64,000 nt of DNA from Nitrospirales bacterium (GCA_022828225.1 JAJEJG010000015.1:54578-118577); one strand, 5' to 3'; positions 16,874 through 25,719 are shown, numbered from the stretch's first letter. Notes: generated from the letters alone by a model not told the origin. A program made the numbers and translations.

Positions 16874-18058
16874 GTGTCTTCTCCCGCTCCTCCAACCACC
16901 GCGCCCGCTGCCGCCGCGCTGTCACCGACCCTGGCTACCATTCACCTTTCCGCCCTGGCACATAATCTGCGCGAACTTCGTCGCATACTCGCGCCGCACG
17001 TGGACATTTTAGCGGTCATCAAAGCCGACGGCTATGGTCATGGGTGCTGCGCCATGGCCGACGCCCTGTCGCAACTCGGCATCCGGCGGTTCGGCGTGGC
17101 CAGGGTACACGAAGGCGTGCTCCTCCGGGAAGCCGGAAGACTCGAAGACATTATCGTGATGGGCGGTATCCTGCCGGAGCAAGTCAAAGATCTCGTTCAG
17201 GCCAACCTGATTCCCGTACTCTCCGACGCCGACGCCATGCATGCGCTAAGCCAAGAAGTTAGACAAGAACATATCCCCTACCCCGTTCACGTCAAGGTAG
17301 ACACCGGTATGAGACGGTTGGGATTCGAGGCCGGGGACGTGTCCGCCCTCTTGCAGTCGCCCATGTTTACCCACACGTTCGTGTGCCAGGGCCTCATGAC
17401 TCATCTGGCCGATGCCGACAACCCGGACCCGGCATTTACTCTTCACCAACTCAACCGATTTCACGAAGTCGTTTCGAACGTGCCTGCGAACGGGCCTTCC
17501 CCCTGCCGCCATGCCGCCAACACAGCGGGGATACTCTGGCACCCTCATACGCACCTGGACATGGTTCGTCCCGGATTGCTGTTGTACGGATACGCGCCGG
17601 TTCATGGCAGGACGACTCCGGTTTCCCTTCAGCCGGTCATGTCCCTGAGAACCAAAGTCGTACACCTGAAAACGGCGGGCAAAGGCGAACCCGTGAGTTA
17701 CGGTGACCTCTATCGCACGAAACGGGACTCCCGATTGGCGATTCTGCCAATCGGGTATGGCCAGGGATACAGCCGCCGGCTGTCCAATAAAGGCGAGGTC
17801 ATCATCCGTGACCGGCGCTTCCCGATTGTCGGACGAATTTGCATGGATATGACCGTGGTCGACGTCACCGACGACCCCACGATCAAAACCGGCGACGACG
17901 TGATTCTGATGGGGAAATCGGAAACCCAGGCGATTACGGCCTCCGACCTGGCGAACTGGCAGGATTCGATTCCCTATGAGGTCCTCTGCAACCTCGGACC
18001 GAAAGTACCGCGCGTGTACGAACCGGCGGCGGACGTCACGTCTTCAGTTTCTTCTTGA
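16874..18058 (+). CDS. alr: Alanine racemase
   Basis: PLP enzyme converting L-alanine to D-alanine for peptidoglycan. Lys50 in AVIKADGYGHG is the cofactor lysine; the C-terminal barrel domain has LAILPIGYGQGYSR and the catalytic-region signature GRICMDMTVVDVT. The 394-residue length is a little above average because of an N-terminal Ala/Pro-rich stretch of about 18 residues, which may indicate a later start, although GTG at 16874 is the only close candidate after frr. Its 3' end overlaps the convergent gene by 23 bp. Confidence 0.95.
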   Translation: MSSPAPPTTAPAAAALSPTLATIHLSALAHNLRELRRILAPHVDILAVIKADGYGHGCCAMADALSQLGIRRFGVARVHEGVLLREAGRLEDIIVMGGILPEQVKDLVQANLIPVLSDADAMHALSQEVRQEHIPYPVHVKVDTGMRRLGFEAGDVSALLQSPMFTHTFVCQGLMTHLADADNPDPAFTLHQLNRFHEVVSNVPANGPSPCRHAANTAGILWHPHTHLDMVRPGLLLYGYAPVHGRTTPVSLQPVMSLRTKVVHLKTAGKGEPVSYGDLYRTKRDSRLAILPIGYGQGYSRRLSNKGEVIIRDRRFPIVGRICMDMTVVDVTDDPTIKTGDDVILMGKSETQAITASDLANWQDSIPYEVLCNLGPKVPRVYEPAADVTSSVSS

Positions 18059-18350
18059 GCCGTTTTTCCACGCTGGCCACTTTCCCGCTGAGACGCCCTG
18101 TGTGACCTTTCCGGTAATCGATTTTCATCGTGCAGGAAATACGGCCGCAATCCTTCTTCATCCGTTCATAACATTGCCGCACCACGTCGAATACGTCATC
18201 CCATTCGCCTTCGAGGACCGTCCCCATGGGATTCAAGCGGTACTCGACTCCACTTTTGTCGATGATCTTCAGCGAGCGGGACACGTATTTCCCCACGCTT
18301 TCGCCTTTTCCCAAGGGAGACATACTGAATTCCAACAAGACCATTGCCAC
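18036..18350 (-). CDS. MTH1187/YkoF-type thiamine-binding-like protein
   Basis: A 104-residue protein of the MTH1187 family (DUF77): MVLLEFSMSPLGKGESVGKY at the start, the GVEYRLNPMGTVLEGEWDDV core and the KRLKKKLKT basic tail. Family members are small ferredoxin-like proteins that bind thiamine or its pyrimidine part, though the cellular role is unsettled. The gene is convergent with alr and overlaps its 3' end by 23 bp. It follows the siroheme-type gene by 10 bp and may share its transcript. Confidence 0.85.
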   Translation of the reverse strand: MAMVLLEFSMSPLGKGESVGKYVSRSLKIIDKSGVEYRLNPMGTVLEGEWDDVFDVVRQCYERMKKDCGRISCTMKIDYRKGHTGRLSGKVASVEKRLKKKLKT

Positions 18351-18360
18351 ACCATCCTTG

Positions 18361-18993
18361 TTACGAATCGGCAGACGCTTTATGCGTCAACCACGCAGCG
18401 GGATACTCAACGGTCCCGGTCAACCGGAAGCCTTCGACCGCCGCTTTCAATCGCTCTCTCCGTTTCTCCACACTCGGCTCGTTCGCCTGGACGTCTTTAC
18501 GCAAGCCTCCCAGCCAATCCAAATACTTCTCGAATTCCTCGTCGAAAATCTCTTCACTGTTCCGGCGCAAAGTGCCGGCCAACGCAGGAGACAGCCCGCC
18601 CGTACTGATGGCCATACGGAGCGACCCGCGTCGAACCAAGGCCGGCATCATGAAGTTCGACAACTCCGGCTGATCAATCGACCACACCAGAAATCGTTCC
18701 TCTTCCGACAGGGCACGCAACGCCTTGGCGAACTCAGGATCATCCGGCAGGGTGTTGAGCACGACAAAAGCCCCCTGGGTATCCGTGGATCGAAACCGGC
18801 GGCCCCGGTGCAACACTTTTCCCGCAGCCGCGAGCTTTCGCAGTTCCACGTTCAGGGTGGGATTCACCACGGTGACTTTGGCTCCCACGTCCAGCAACAG
18901 GGACGCCTTGTGAGCCGCTTCATCTTCACCGCCGATCACCACACACAAACGGCCGTATAAATCCAAGGAAATTTGAAAACCGGCGTTATTCAT
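18361..18993 (-). CDS. Precorrin-2 dehydrogenase / siroheme synthase N-domain protein
   Basis: About 210 residues matching the CysG N-domain/Met8 family, which oxidises precorrin-2 to sirohydrochlorin with NAD and may insert iron. Seen: a Rossmann start LYGRLCVVIGGEDEAAHKA, LLLDVGAKVTVVNPT, FVVLNTLPDD and NFMMPALVRRGSLRMAISTGG with ALAGTLRRN. The glycine motif is GGEDEAA instead of the usual GGGxVA. The ATG at 18993 overlaps the end of the HNH gene by 8 bp, indicating coupled translation; the frame extends to 19047 but inside the HNH gene. It could serve siroheme for sulfite or nitrite reductases, or feed corrinoid synthesis. Confidence 0.85.
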   Translation of the reverse strand: MNNAGFQISLDLYGRLCVVIGGEDEAAHKASLLLDVGAKVTVVNPTLNVELRKLAAAGKVLHRGRRFRSTDTQGAFVVLNTLPDDPEFAKALRALSEEERFLVWSIDQPELSNFMMPALVRRGSLRMAISTGGLSPALAGTLRRNSEEIFDEEFEKYLDWLGGLRKDVQANEPSVEKRRERLKAAVEGFRLTGTVEYPAAWLTHKASADS

Positions 18994-19519
18994 CAGAGTC
19001 CAATTCCATATGCCAATAGAGGTAATCCCGCCAACTCTCCGGCGCATTCCGGATACCGATCATGATGGTGAGGGTTGGATTCCATCTTGGCTTTTGAGGT
19101 TTCTTCTTCAAGTGCATATGGGCTTCTTCCGGCGTTCGACCGCTCTTTCTATTATTACAGCGCCAACACGCCGTCACGATGTTTTCCCAGGTTTTCGTGC
19201 CTCCTTTCGCAATCGGCACCACGTGGTCGAACGTGAGTTCTTCCGTGCGGAAGCGCTTGCAACAATACTGGCACGTATATTTGTCCCGGGTAAAAATATT
19301 GATCCGGGAGAACTTGACGGCCCGGTGGTTCGACTTCAACTTGACGACCTTCAACAGCCGCATCACCGAGGGCAGTTTGAAACTGATCGACACCCCTCGA
19401 ATATCCCGGTCATAGAATTCCAGGACCTCGACCTTCCCCTGGCAAAGCAGGGTCACGGCCTTTTGCCATTGCACAACCCGCAAGGGTTCGTAGGTGGCAT
19501 TTAACAAGAGAGTCATCAA
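18986..19519 (-). CDS. HNH endonuclease domain protein
   Basis: 177 residues. The HNH core spans about 80-135: a first zinc pair C83-x2-C86 (TCQYC), LTFDHVVPIAKGG with Asp98-His99, Asn113 and second zinc pair C118-x2-C121 followed by Asn123 (ACWRCNNRKSG). The N-terminal half LLLNATYEPLRVVQWQKAVT is typical of a widespread stand-alone HNH family found next to housekeeping genes in many bacteria, with no proven target. The C-terminus overlaps the start of the siroheme-type gene. No phage genes are adjacent, so a homing role is not supported. Confidence 0.9.
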   Translation of the reverse strand: MMTLLLNATYEPLRVVQWQKAVTLLCQGKVEVLEFYDRDIRGVSISFKLPSVMRLLKVVKLKSNHRAVKFSRINIFTRDKYTCQYCCKRFRTEELTFDHVVPIAKGGTKTWENIVTACWRCNNRKSGRTPEEAHMHLKKKPQKPRWNPTLTIMIGIRNAPESWRDYLYWHMELDSDE

Positions 19520-19648
19520 TCACCTAAAATTTGAACGTTTGTATAGCATCCAGCGCAAGATCGAAGCAAGAACACCCTCCATGCCATGGCTTGCCATGGA
19601 AGAAAGCGCCTTGCTAAAGTTCGCACTCTTTCGCAAAACTTACCCGTC

Positions 19649-19975
19649 ATGCAATATCGCGACGTTGCCAGATTGGAAGATCTCGAACCCGGAACGTGCC
19701 TGTCGGTGGAAATCGACAACGCTCCCGGCGTGGCCTTATTCAACGTGGATGGAGAAATTCTGGCCCTGAATAATACCTGCCCCCATGCGGGGGGGCCGCT
19801 CGGGGAAGGGACATTGGACGGCGAGTTCGTCGAATGCCCGTGGCACGGATGGGAGTTCAACGTACGCACAGGGCAATGCATGGAAAATCCCATACCGGAG
19901 TGGGCAGCGTCCTGCTACCCGACCCGTGTGGAAAACGGCATCATCCAGGTCGCATTTCCGGAGGAAACTCCATGA
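19649..19975 (+). CDS. Rieske-type [2Fe-2S] ferredoxin
   Basis: A 108-residue soluble Rieske protein. The cluster ligands are in CPHAGGPLGEG (Cys-x-His) and CPWHGWEF (Cys-x2-His), about 18 residues apart as in NirD-like and dioxygenase-associated ferredoxins. There is no signal or membrane anchor. It probably passes electrons to an oxygenase or reductase that is not adjacent. The start MQYRDVARLEDLEPG matches family N-termini but has a weak ribosome site; ATG 19586 would add 21 unmatched residues. Its 3' end overlaps the convergent gene by 35 bp. Confidence 0.88.
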   Translation: MQYRDVARLEDLEPGTCLSVEIDNAPGVALFNVDGEILALNNTCPHAGGPLGEGTLDGEFVECPWHGWEFNVRTGQCMENPIPEWAASCYPTRVENGIIQVAFPEETP

Positions 19976-20417
19976 AAATTCCGGAAATCTGGTCCTGATG
20001 CGGCAACGGCGGCAACTCGTGAAACGGCATGAAGTGAATCGCAGCCAGGGAAATCACCCTGACGGTTTTGTCCTTTAACGTGACCCGCCAGGCAAACTCC
20101 CGTTCAATCCATTCGTTAAACCCCTTCTCACGTACCAGCGTCCTGACCGCATAGACGCCGTCACGTTCCTTACCCACCTGCCACTCGCCCCGATGCAAGG
20201 ACGTTCCCTGCGCTTTCAACTCTTCGACGTACCGGTTGATCGCGTCCTCCAAGGTCGGATCATTGCGAGCCGGATGGGAACGAACCAGTTCCAACGCTTC
20301 ATGGGCCTGGGGATCATCGGGAATATCGGGCCTCCCTCCCTGTGGACGGGAAAACAGAAAACCCACGACAATCAGGACAACGAGAATGCCGATCCAAGTC
20401 AGGCTGCGAACGTTCAT
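19941..20417 (-). CDS. Membrane-anchored protein of unknown function
   Basis: About 158 residues: an N-terminal membrane segment (LTWIGILVVLIVVGFLFS) and a soluble domain with EALELVRSHPARND and a segment GEWQVGKERDGVYAVRTLV resembling a small alpha-beta sensor-type domain. The ATG overlaps the cobD stop (ATGA, 20414-20417), so it is the last gene of the cobamide operon. A role in that pathway is not evident. The family is not recognised. Confidence 0.7.
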   Translation of the reverse strand: MNVRSLTWIGILVVLIVVGFLFSRPQGGRPDIPDDPQAHEALELVRSHPARNDPTLEDAINRYVEELKAQGTSLHRGEWQVGKERDGVYAVRTLVREKGFNEWIEREFAWRVTLKDKTVRVISLAAIHFMPFHELPPLPHQDQISGIFMEFPPEMRPG

Positions 20418-21532
20418 GGTTGACTGTTCACCACGTGCTGCAAATGTTTGACCAATCGGGCATTCTCGGCTGACGTTCTTACTGCACACCGGAGCATGCG
20501 TTCATGAAGCCCGGGATAATTCGAGCAGTCCCTGACAAGAAAACCGCGTTCCATTAACGATGCCTGCACCTGCCGGCTCGTCAACGAGCCGGTCAACTCG
20601 ACAAGAAAAAAGTTTGCTGAGGTAGGATATACCCGAAACCCCGGAACCCGCTCAAGCGCCCGCCTGAAGACCGGGCGCTCCTTTTCAAAAAACCGCAAGG
20701 TCCGCTCTTTGTAACGAACGTCCTGCAAACAGGCCAGTGCGGCTTCCTGGGCCAGTGTGTTCACGGACCAGGGCGGCAGTCGATCCCTCACGGCCCGAAG
20801 CGTCTTCTCCGTCCCGACGACGTAACCAATCCGTAAGCCCGGAATCCCGTAGAACTTGGTAAAACTTCTCAGCACCAGCAGCGAATCATCACGTACAGCC
20901 CGGCGGATGACCGATTTCTCCTCGCAGAATTCCACGAACGTCTCATCGACGATCAGACGACCGCCTTGCCGTTTGACGGCCTCCAACAAACCACAGACGT
21001 TGTTCCGCGAGATACCCTGCCCGGTCGGGCTATTCGGATTACACAAAAACACGACCTCAACCGGCGCACGCCGTTTTGCGGAACCGGAGAAGCGAGACGG
21101 CTTCATTCGTTCCAACACGGCCTGAACGGGCGGATGGTAATTACCCGCCGGGTGTGCCAGCACGGACGTCACTTGGGCATTCGACAACCCCAGCGCCCGT
21201 GCATATTCGGAAAAGGTCGGACCGATAACCAACCCACGCCTGACGTGCAAGGCTGCGGGAATGGCATATATCAGTTCGACCGTGCCGTTTCCCAACAGCA
21301 CGTTCTCGGGTGCGATACAGTGGCGTTCGGAAACGGCCCGGACTAAGGTCAAGCCCTCGGGATCGGGATAATGTTGAACCTTGTTGATGGCGCTTCGCAG
21401 GACGCGTCGTGCAGCAGGAGGAATACCCAGCGGGTTGATACTGGCGCTGAAATCGCAAAAGTCCGACGCATCCCGGGACAACGTTCGGGCGGCGTGATAG
21501 ACGTTTCCGCCGTGGCTCAAATAGTGTTCCAC
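20414..21532 (-). CDS. cobD: Threonine-phosphate decarboxylase
   Basis: PLP aminotransferase-fold enzyme that decarboxylates L-threonine phosphate to (R)-1-amino-2-propanol phosphate, the linker of the cobamide nucleotide loop. Evidence: the family start HGGNVYHAARTL, DFSASINPLGIP, NPNSPTGQGISR, the Asp in LIVDETFVEF and the PLP lysine in RSFTKFYGIPGLRIGY. Two GTG starts are possible, 21583 and 21532; the later one leaves the standard N-terminus and overlaps cbiB by 16 bp. The neighbouring cbiB uses its product. Not histidinol-phosphate aminotransferase, given the HGGN start and context. Confidence 0.9.
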   Translation of the reverse strand: MEHYLSHGGNVYHAARTLSRDASDFCDFSASINPLGIPPAARRVLRSAINKVQHYPDPEGLTLVRAVSERHCIAPENVLLGNGTVELIYAIPAALHVRRGLVIGPTFSEYARALGLSNAQVTSVLAHPAGNYHPPVQAVLERMKPSRFSGSAKRRAPVEVVFLCNPNSPTGQGISRNNVCGLLEAVKRQGGRLIVDETFVEFCEEKSVIRRAVRDDSLLVLRSFTKFYGIPGLRIGYVVGTEKTLRAVRDRLPPWSVNTLAQEAALACLQDVRYKERTLRFFEKERPVFRRALERVPGFRVYPTSANFFLVELTGSLTSRQVQASLMERGFLVRDCSNYPGLHERMLRCAVRTSAENARLVKHLQHVVNSQP

Positions 21533-22473
21533 AACGTCGTAGCGGTTACGCCGAGCAGGATGGCCAGTCCGAATGAGAGCCACATCAATTCAATCGCCAT
21601 GGGAATGTGTCGAACTTGCGGCACGTTTGCGGGATCGCCTATTTGTGGGCGATCGACTCGGACGCCCTGATAAACACTGGAACCGCCCAATCGTACCCCT
21701 AACGCGCCCGCCATAGCCGCCTCGGGATGCCCGCTGTTGGGACTGGCATGCTTGCCGCAATCCCGTCGATAGATGCGCCAAACATTCGCGATCGCGGCAC
21801 GATGAAAGCACGACGACAGAACCAACAGCCTTGCGCTGAGTCGCGCCGGAATCACATTCATGAGATCGTCGAGTTTGGCCGACGCCCATCCGATATCTCC
21901 ATACGGGGCTTCCCGATGCCCGATCATCGAATCCAGGGTGTTGACGGCCTTATAGGCCAGGGCCAACGGCGGCCCGCCGATGACCAGGTACAATAAGGGC
22001 GCAATCACGCCATCCGACATGCTCTCAGCCACGCTCTCGATCGTGGCCCTGGCGATTTCGGGTTCCGACAACCGGTCGGTATCCCGTCCGACCATAAACG
22101 CAACCGCGTCACGCGCTTCATTCACGGAGCCGGCCTGCAGGCGGGAATAGACAACCCACGCATGCGTGGCCAAATCCTTCGCCGCCAACGTCGTATAGCC
22201 CAACAGAATCCACAGCAGATGGCCAAACCACGGATGCACCAGAAAGGCCGCTTCCAATACGCCCCACGCGACAAAAAAACTCGTCCCGGCAACAAACAGG
22301 ACCAGGATGCTTCCTCCAATGCGCCTGCCGATACCGGAAATGAACCGGCTCCTGACCATGGGTTCGCACCAGTTGACGAACGCGCCCATCAACCTGACCG
22401 GATGGGGCAGCCATCGGGGATCTCCGAGTAGCCCGTCGAGAGCACAAACGGCCAGGAGGTTTACGGCGATCAT
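21517..22473 (-). CDS. cbiB: Adenosylcobinamide-phosphate synthase
   Basis: A 318-residue membrane enzyme that attaches aminopropanol phosphate to adenosylcobyric acid. Family marks are LDGLLGDPRWLPHPVRLMG at the N-terminus, KDLATHAWVVY, GRDTDRLSEPEIARATIES and YKAVNTLDSMIGHREAPY, with four or five membrane helices. It is 3 bp from the CWC protein gene and overlaps cobD, the enzyme that makes its co-substrate, as expected for a coupled pair. Confidence 0.95.
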   Translation of the reverse strand: MIAVNLLAVCALDGLLGDPRWLPHPVRLMGAFVNWCEPMVRSRFISGIGRRIGGSILVLFVAGTSFFVAWGVLEAAFLVHPWFGHLLWILLGYTTLAAKDLATHAWVVYSRLQAGSVNEARDAVAFMVGRDTDRLSEPEIARATIESVAESMSDGVIAPLLYLVIGGPPLALAYKAVNTLDSMIGHREAPYGDIGWASAKLDDLMNVIPARLSARLLVLSSCFHRAAIANVWRIYRRDCGKHASPNSGHPEAAMAGALGVRLGGSSVYQGVRVDRPQIGDPANVPQVRHIPMAIELMWLSFGLAILLGVTATTLWNTI

Positions 22474-22476
22474 GAC

Positions 22477-22677
22477 TCAGCCCTCAACCTGCGGGAGTTC
22501 AGGAGTTTCACGGACAAGAGCCTTCAAGCAGGACGGGCATAAACAATCCGCAAACCGGTCGGCGATGACCGCGTACTGGGCGTCGGAAACCGTCAAGTCG
22601 CTGCACCAACATCCGTACAGTCCGCAGGTAAAACCGCAGCCGCAACGTTCACACGTCTTTTTCAGATGACGTTTCAC
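22477..22677 (-). CDS. Cysteine-rich CWC family protein
   Basis: A 66-residue protein with eight cysteines: KKTCERCGCGFTCGLYGCWC and later CLCPSCL. The CWC-type arrangement suggests a metal-binding zinc-ribbon-like module. It is packed between cobS (3 bp) and cbiB (3 bp), so it is certainly co-transcribed with cobamide genes. Family function is unknown; a role in cobalt handling or in partner binding is only a guess from position. Confidence 0.8.
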   Translation of the reverse strand: MKRHLKKTCERCGCGFTCGLYGCWCSDLTVSDAQYAVIADRFADCLCPSCLKALVRETPELPQVEG

Positions 22678-22680
22678 GGT

Positions 22681-23445
22681 TCAGAGAACTACCGCCATCA
22701 GCACTGCCGGGGCGGCCAGCAGAAACAGGATTTCGAGCACTTCATTGATCGCCCCCAGTACGTCTCCGGTCATACCGCCGAACACACGGGAACACGCAAA
22801 CACCATTCCACGCGCACTGACTGCACCCAGGCCAAGGAACAAACCGGCCGCCTGCCATCCGACGGTTCCGCAAAGCAACACGCCGGCCCAGATCGTGGCC
22901 CACAGGATGTCACGTAACCGGAGTTCATGAAAAAAGTCCGAGGCCAGGCCGCCATCCGTCCGGGCATGCGAACTGCCGAAGGTCGCCACGACCATGGCCC
23001 ACCTCCCGAACACCGGCATGGACAGCAACAAAAGCAACCGGTCCGGCGCAGGCAGGTGCAAAATGCCCGCAAATCGTAACCCCAACGCCAACAGCAAGCC
23101 AGTCGCGCCCAAGGCGCCGATGCTCCCGTCTTTCATGACGGCCAACCGTTCCGCCGGGCTTCCTCTCTTACCCAACCCGTCGATGGTATCGGCCAAACCG
23201 TCTTGATGTAACCCTCCGGTTAGAACGACCAGGACGCAAAGGACCAGCAAAGCCGTCAGGTCCGGTGTGAACGCCATTCCAAAGAGAGCGTCTCCGGCAG
23301 CGAGCGTTCCTCCAATCATCAGACCGACCACCGGATACCATTGCATGGACGACGCCAGTTCACGAGGGATGGACTGAACGTGAGACGCGTTGCCGACCGG
23401 AATGATCGTGAGAAAATGCCACGCCAACAAGGCGGATTTGATCAT
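22681..23445 (-). CDS. cobS: Adenosylcobinamide-GDP ribazoletransferase (cobalamin synthase)
   Basis: Membrane enzyme joining adenosylcobinamide-GDP with alpha-ribazole (phosphate) in the last assembly step. The 254-residue sequence has the catalytic GGLHQDGLADTIDGLG motif about residue 80 and ERLAVMKDGSIGALGATGLL, with six or so hydrophobic helices. It lies 18 bp after cobT, which makes the alpha-ribazole phosphate. Operon context is fully consistent. Confidence 0.96.
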   Translation of the reverse strand: MIKSALLAWHFLTIIPVGNASHVQSIPRELASSMQWYPVVGLMIGGTLAAGDALFGMAFTPDLTALLVLCVLVVLTGGLHQDGLADTIDGLGKRGSPAERLAVMKDGSIGALGATGLLLALGLRFAGILHLPAPDRLLLLLSMPVFGRWAMVVATFGSSHARTDGGLASDFFHELRLRDILWATIWAGVLLCGTVGWQAAGLFLGLGAVSARGMVFACSRVFGGMTGDVLGAINEVLEILFLLAAPAVLMAVVL

Positions 23446-23463
23446 GAGCGTCCAAGCTCGCTC

Positions 23464-24549
23464 TTACGAAGAAGGGAGCGCACCGTCGACCCGGGCTTCC
23501 TCGAACGTGGCCATTTCACTGTAGAGTCTCAGCGCGGCGTGTATGAGCGTCACGGCCAGACAGGCACCCGTCCCCTCACCGAGACGCATCCGTAAATCCA
23601 GGAGCGGGGCAAGCCCAAGATGATCGAGGACGATCCGGTGTCCGGGTTCCTGCGACACATGCGAAGCCATCAGATACTCCCGGCACTTGGGTTCCAGAGC
23701 CACGGCGATCAACGCACTCGCGCCGGTGATGAATCCATCGAGCACCACCGGCACGTGACACGCCGCCGCCCCTAGCATCAGACCCACCATCCCGCCGATT
23801 TCGAATCCGCCCACTTTCGTCAACACGTCGAGACCATCGGAAGGAGAGGGCTGGTGCAAAGCCAGCGCCTGTTCGATGACGGACATTTTCTGTTTCAGGT
23901 GTTGATCGTCGACACCGGTTCCCCGGCCGGTGACCTGTTCTACGCGTTGCCCGGTCAGCACCGACACGATGGCGGCACTCGCGGTGGTATTGCCGATACC
24001 CATTTCCCCGACGGCAAGAAGGTTCTTCCCATCCGCGCATGCGGCTTTGGCCAAATCCGTCCCGATTTGAATGGACTGCAACGCCTGCTCGCGGGACATC
24101 GCGGGCTCACGAAGAAAATTCCTGGTTCCAAACGCGATCTTGTGATTCAAAAGACCGGCATGCTCGCTAAGGTCCGCGGCCACCCCCATGTCCACCAGAC
24201 AGAGGGAAGCCCCGGCATGACGGGCCAGGACGTTCACCCCGGCACCGCCATGGACGAAATTTTTCACCATCTGCGCCGTCACGGATTGTGGATACGCGCT
24301 CACGCCTTCGGCGGTCACGCCGTGGTCGGCCGCCAGTGTAAATACAACGGGATCGAGACGCGGAGCGGCAGCCTTCCCAATGATCCCGAGATAGTGTACG
24401 GCCAACTCCTCGAGCCGCCCCAGACTCCCAACGGGCTTGGTCAGCGAATCCAGCCGGGCCTGTGCCCGAGTTCGCACGTCCTCGTTGGGAAGCTCCAGTG
24501 CCGAAAGTACGGAAGCCATAGCGCTTTCACTCATGTCGCGATCGGTCAT
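23464..24549 (-). CDS. cobT: Nicotinate-nucleotide-dimethylbenzimidazole phosphoribosyltransferase
   Basis: CobT activates the lower-ligand base by making alpha-ribazole 5'-phosphate. Seen are RLDSLTKPVGSLGRLEELA at the N-terminus, AADHGVTAEGVSAYPQSVT, GEMGIGNTTASAA, and RMRLGEGTGACLA near the C-terminus, which holds the catalytic Glu. 361 residues, normal length. It is 12 bp after cobU. No bluB for dimethylbenzimidazole synthesis is seen in the window, so the base used is not known. Confidence 0.96.
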   Translation of the reverse strand: MTDRDMSESAMASVLSALELPNEDVRTRAQARLDSLTKPVGSLGRLEELAVHYLGIIGKAAAPRLDPVVFTLAADHGVTAEGVSAYPQSVTAQMVKNFVHGGAGVNVLARHAGASLCLVDMGVAADLSEHAGLLNHKIAFGTRNFLREPAMSREQALQSIQIGTDLAKAACADGKNLLAVGEMGIGNTTASAAIVSVLTGQRVEQVTGRGTGVDDQHLKQKMSVIEQALALHQPSPSDGLDVLTKVGGFEIGGMVGLMLGAAACHVPVVLDGFITGASALIAVALEPKCREYLMASHVSQEPGHRIVLDHLGLAPLLDLRMRLGEGTGACLAVTLIHAALRLYSEMATFEEARVDGALPSS

Positions 24550-24561
24550 TGGCAGCCACCC

Positions 24562-25095
24562 TTATTTCAATTTCATGGGGAGTCCGCTCACGGCAAAATA
24601 CACGGCATCGGCCGCCGAGGCGGCGCATTGATTCATGATTCCCGCGACGTCCCGAAATTGCCGCGTCATGGCGTCTCCCGGCACAATGCCCAATCCTATT
24701 TCATTACTCACCATCACCACCGTTCCCGGAACCATCCGGGCCGCTTGCATCAGCTCATCCGTATAAGCAGGAATTTGAGACGCCTGAATCCCGCTACGCA
24801 GAAGATTCGATAACCACAAGGTCAGGCAATCGATGACGACCGTCTTATACGCCGCCCCATGGGTTTTGAGCCACCCACTCACGTCAACGGGAATTTCCCG
24901 GGTCTCCCAGGCCGGGTCGCGGTCCTCCTGATGTTTTCGGATCCGCGCAGCCATCTCCTCATCCCCCGCCTCCCCGGTCGCTACGAAAGCCTTGGGCAAG
25001 GCCTGCCCTGCCAACATGAAGGCCAACCTGCTCTTTCCGGAACGCGCCCCGCCAAGAACCAAACACAAGTGGGAAGAATCAGCACCGGTGTTCAT
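24562..25095 (-). CDS. cobU: Adenosylcobinamide kinase / adenosylcobinamide-phosphate guanylyltransferase
   Basis: Bifunctional nucleotide enzyme that phosphorylates and guanylylates adenosylcobinamide. Walker A reads LVLGGARSGKSRLAFML; VIDCLTLWLSNLL is the Walker B region and VSNEIGLGIVP is the guanylyl-transfer region. The usual catalytic His segment is represented by AARIRKHQEDR. About 177 residues from the ATG at 25095; an in-frame TTG nine bases earlier is possible. Placed between cobO and cobT. Confidence 0.95.
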   Translation of the reverse strand: MNTGADSSHLCLVLGGARSGKSRLAFMLAGQALPKAFVATGEAGDEEMAARIRKHQEDRDPAWETREIPVDVSGWLKTHGAAYKTVVIDCLTLWLSNLLRSGIQASQIPAYTDELMQAARMVPGTVVMVSNEIGLGIVPGDAMTRQFRDVAGIMNQCAASAADAVYFAVSGLPMKLK

Positions 25096-25137
25096 GGACA
25101 GCAACGCAATTCGAAAGTGACACGTTGACCATGCATC

Positions 25138-25719
25138 TCAGGTTTCCCGTTCCCATAAATACTCGGGTTCGCCCTGCGTGTTCGCAACCCAGCGCGCCAA
25201 CACGAACAGGGCGTCACTCAACCGGTTCAAAAACCGCACCAGCTCAGGGGATACCTCTTCCTCACGGGACAGGTTCACGCAGAGGCGCTCAGCCCTTCGA
25301 CAAATGGTTCGGGCCTGGTGCAAAAACCCGGACACCTTTCCGCCGCCCGGCAGGATAAATTCCTTTAACGGTTCCAAGTCTTCTTGGCAGGCATCGATCA
25401 GTCGTTCCAACCGGACCACGTGATCGTCCGTCACGACCGGCATGTTCTTGAAGGTCTCTCCCGGCGCCGTAGCGAGGATCCCCCCAAGGTCGAATAACTT
25501 GTTTTGAATCCACCGCAGGTGATCTTCGAGTGTCGACTTGGTTTTGACATGATCAGGTTGCTCCGCATTCCACACCCTGGCAAGACCGATCACGGAATTC
25601 AGTTCATCAACCGTTCCATAGGCTTCCACGCGCAAGGAGTCCTTCCATACTTCCTGCCCGCCGGCCAAACGGGTTTTCCCTGCATCGCCCGACTTGGTAT
25701 AGACCTTACTGATTCGCAT
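25138..25719 (-). CDS. cobO: PduO-type corrinoid adenosyltransferase
   Basis: Transfers the adenosyl group of ATP to Co(I) corrinoid. The ATP site is VYTKSGDAGKTRLAGGQEV at the N-terminus and the family signatures EAYGTVDELNSVIG, FILPGGGKVSGFLHQARTICRRAER and LNRLSDALFVLARW follow. This is the PduO fold, a helical bundle, not the CobA/P-loop type, so the symbol cobO is by pathway role. It is the first biosynthetic gene after btuB (76 bp), consistent with adenosylation of imported corrinoid. Confidence 0.93.
   Translation of the reverse strand: MRISKVYTKSGDAGKTRLAGGQEVWKDSLRVEAYGTVDELNSVIGLARVWNAEQPDHVKTKSTLEDHLRWIQNKLFDLGGILATAPGETFKNMPVVTDDHVVRLERLIDACQEDLEPLKEFILPGGGKVSGFLHQARTICRRAERLCVNLSREEEVSPELVRFLNRLSDALFVLARWVANTQGEPEYLWERET

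Noticed and set aside
18986..19519. Homing endonuclease or defence nuclease
   Set aside because: No intron, intein, phage or methyltransferase partner is adjacent; the protein belongs to a common chromosomal HNH family.
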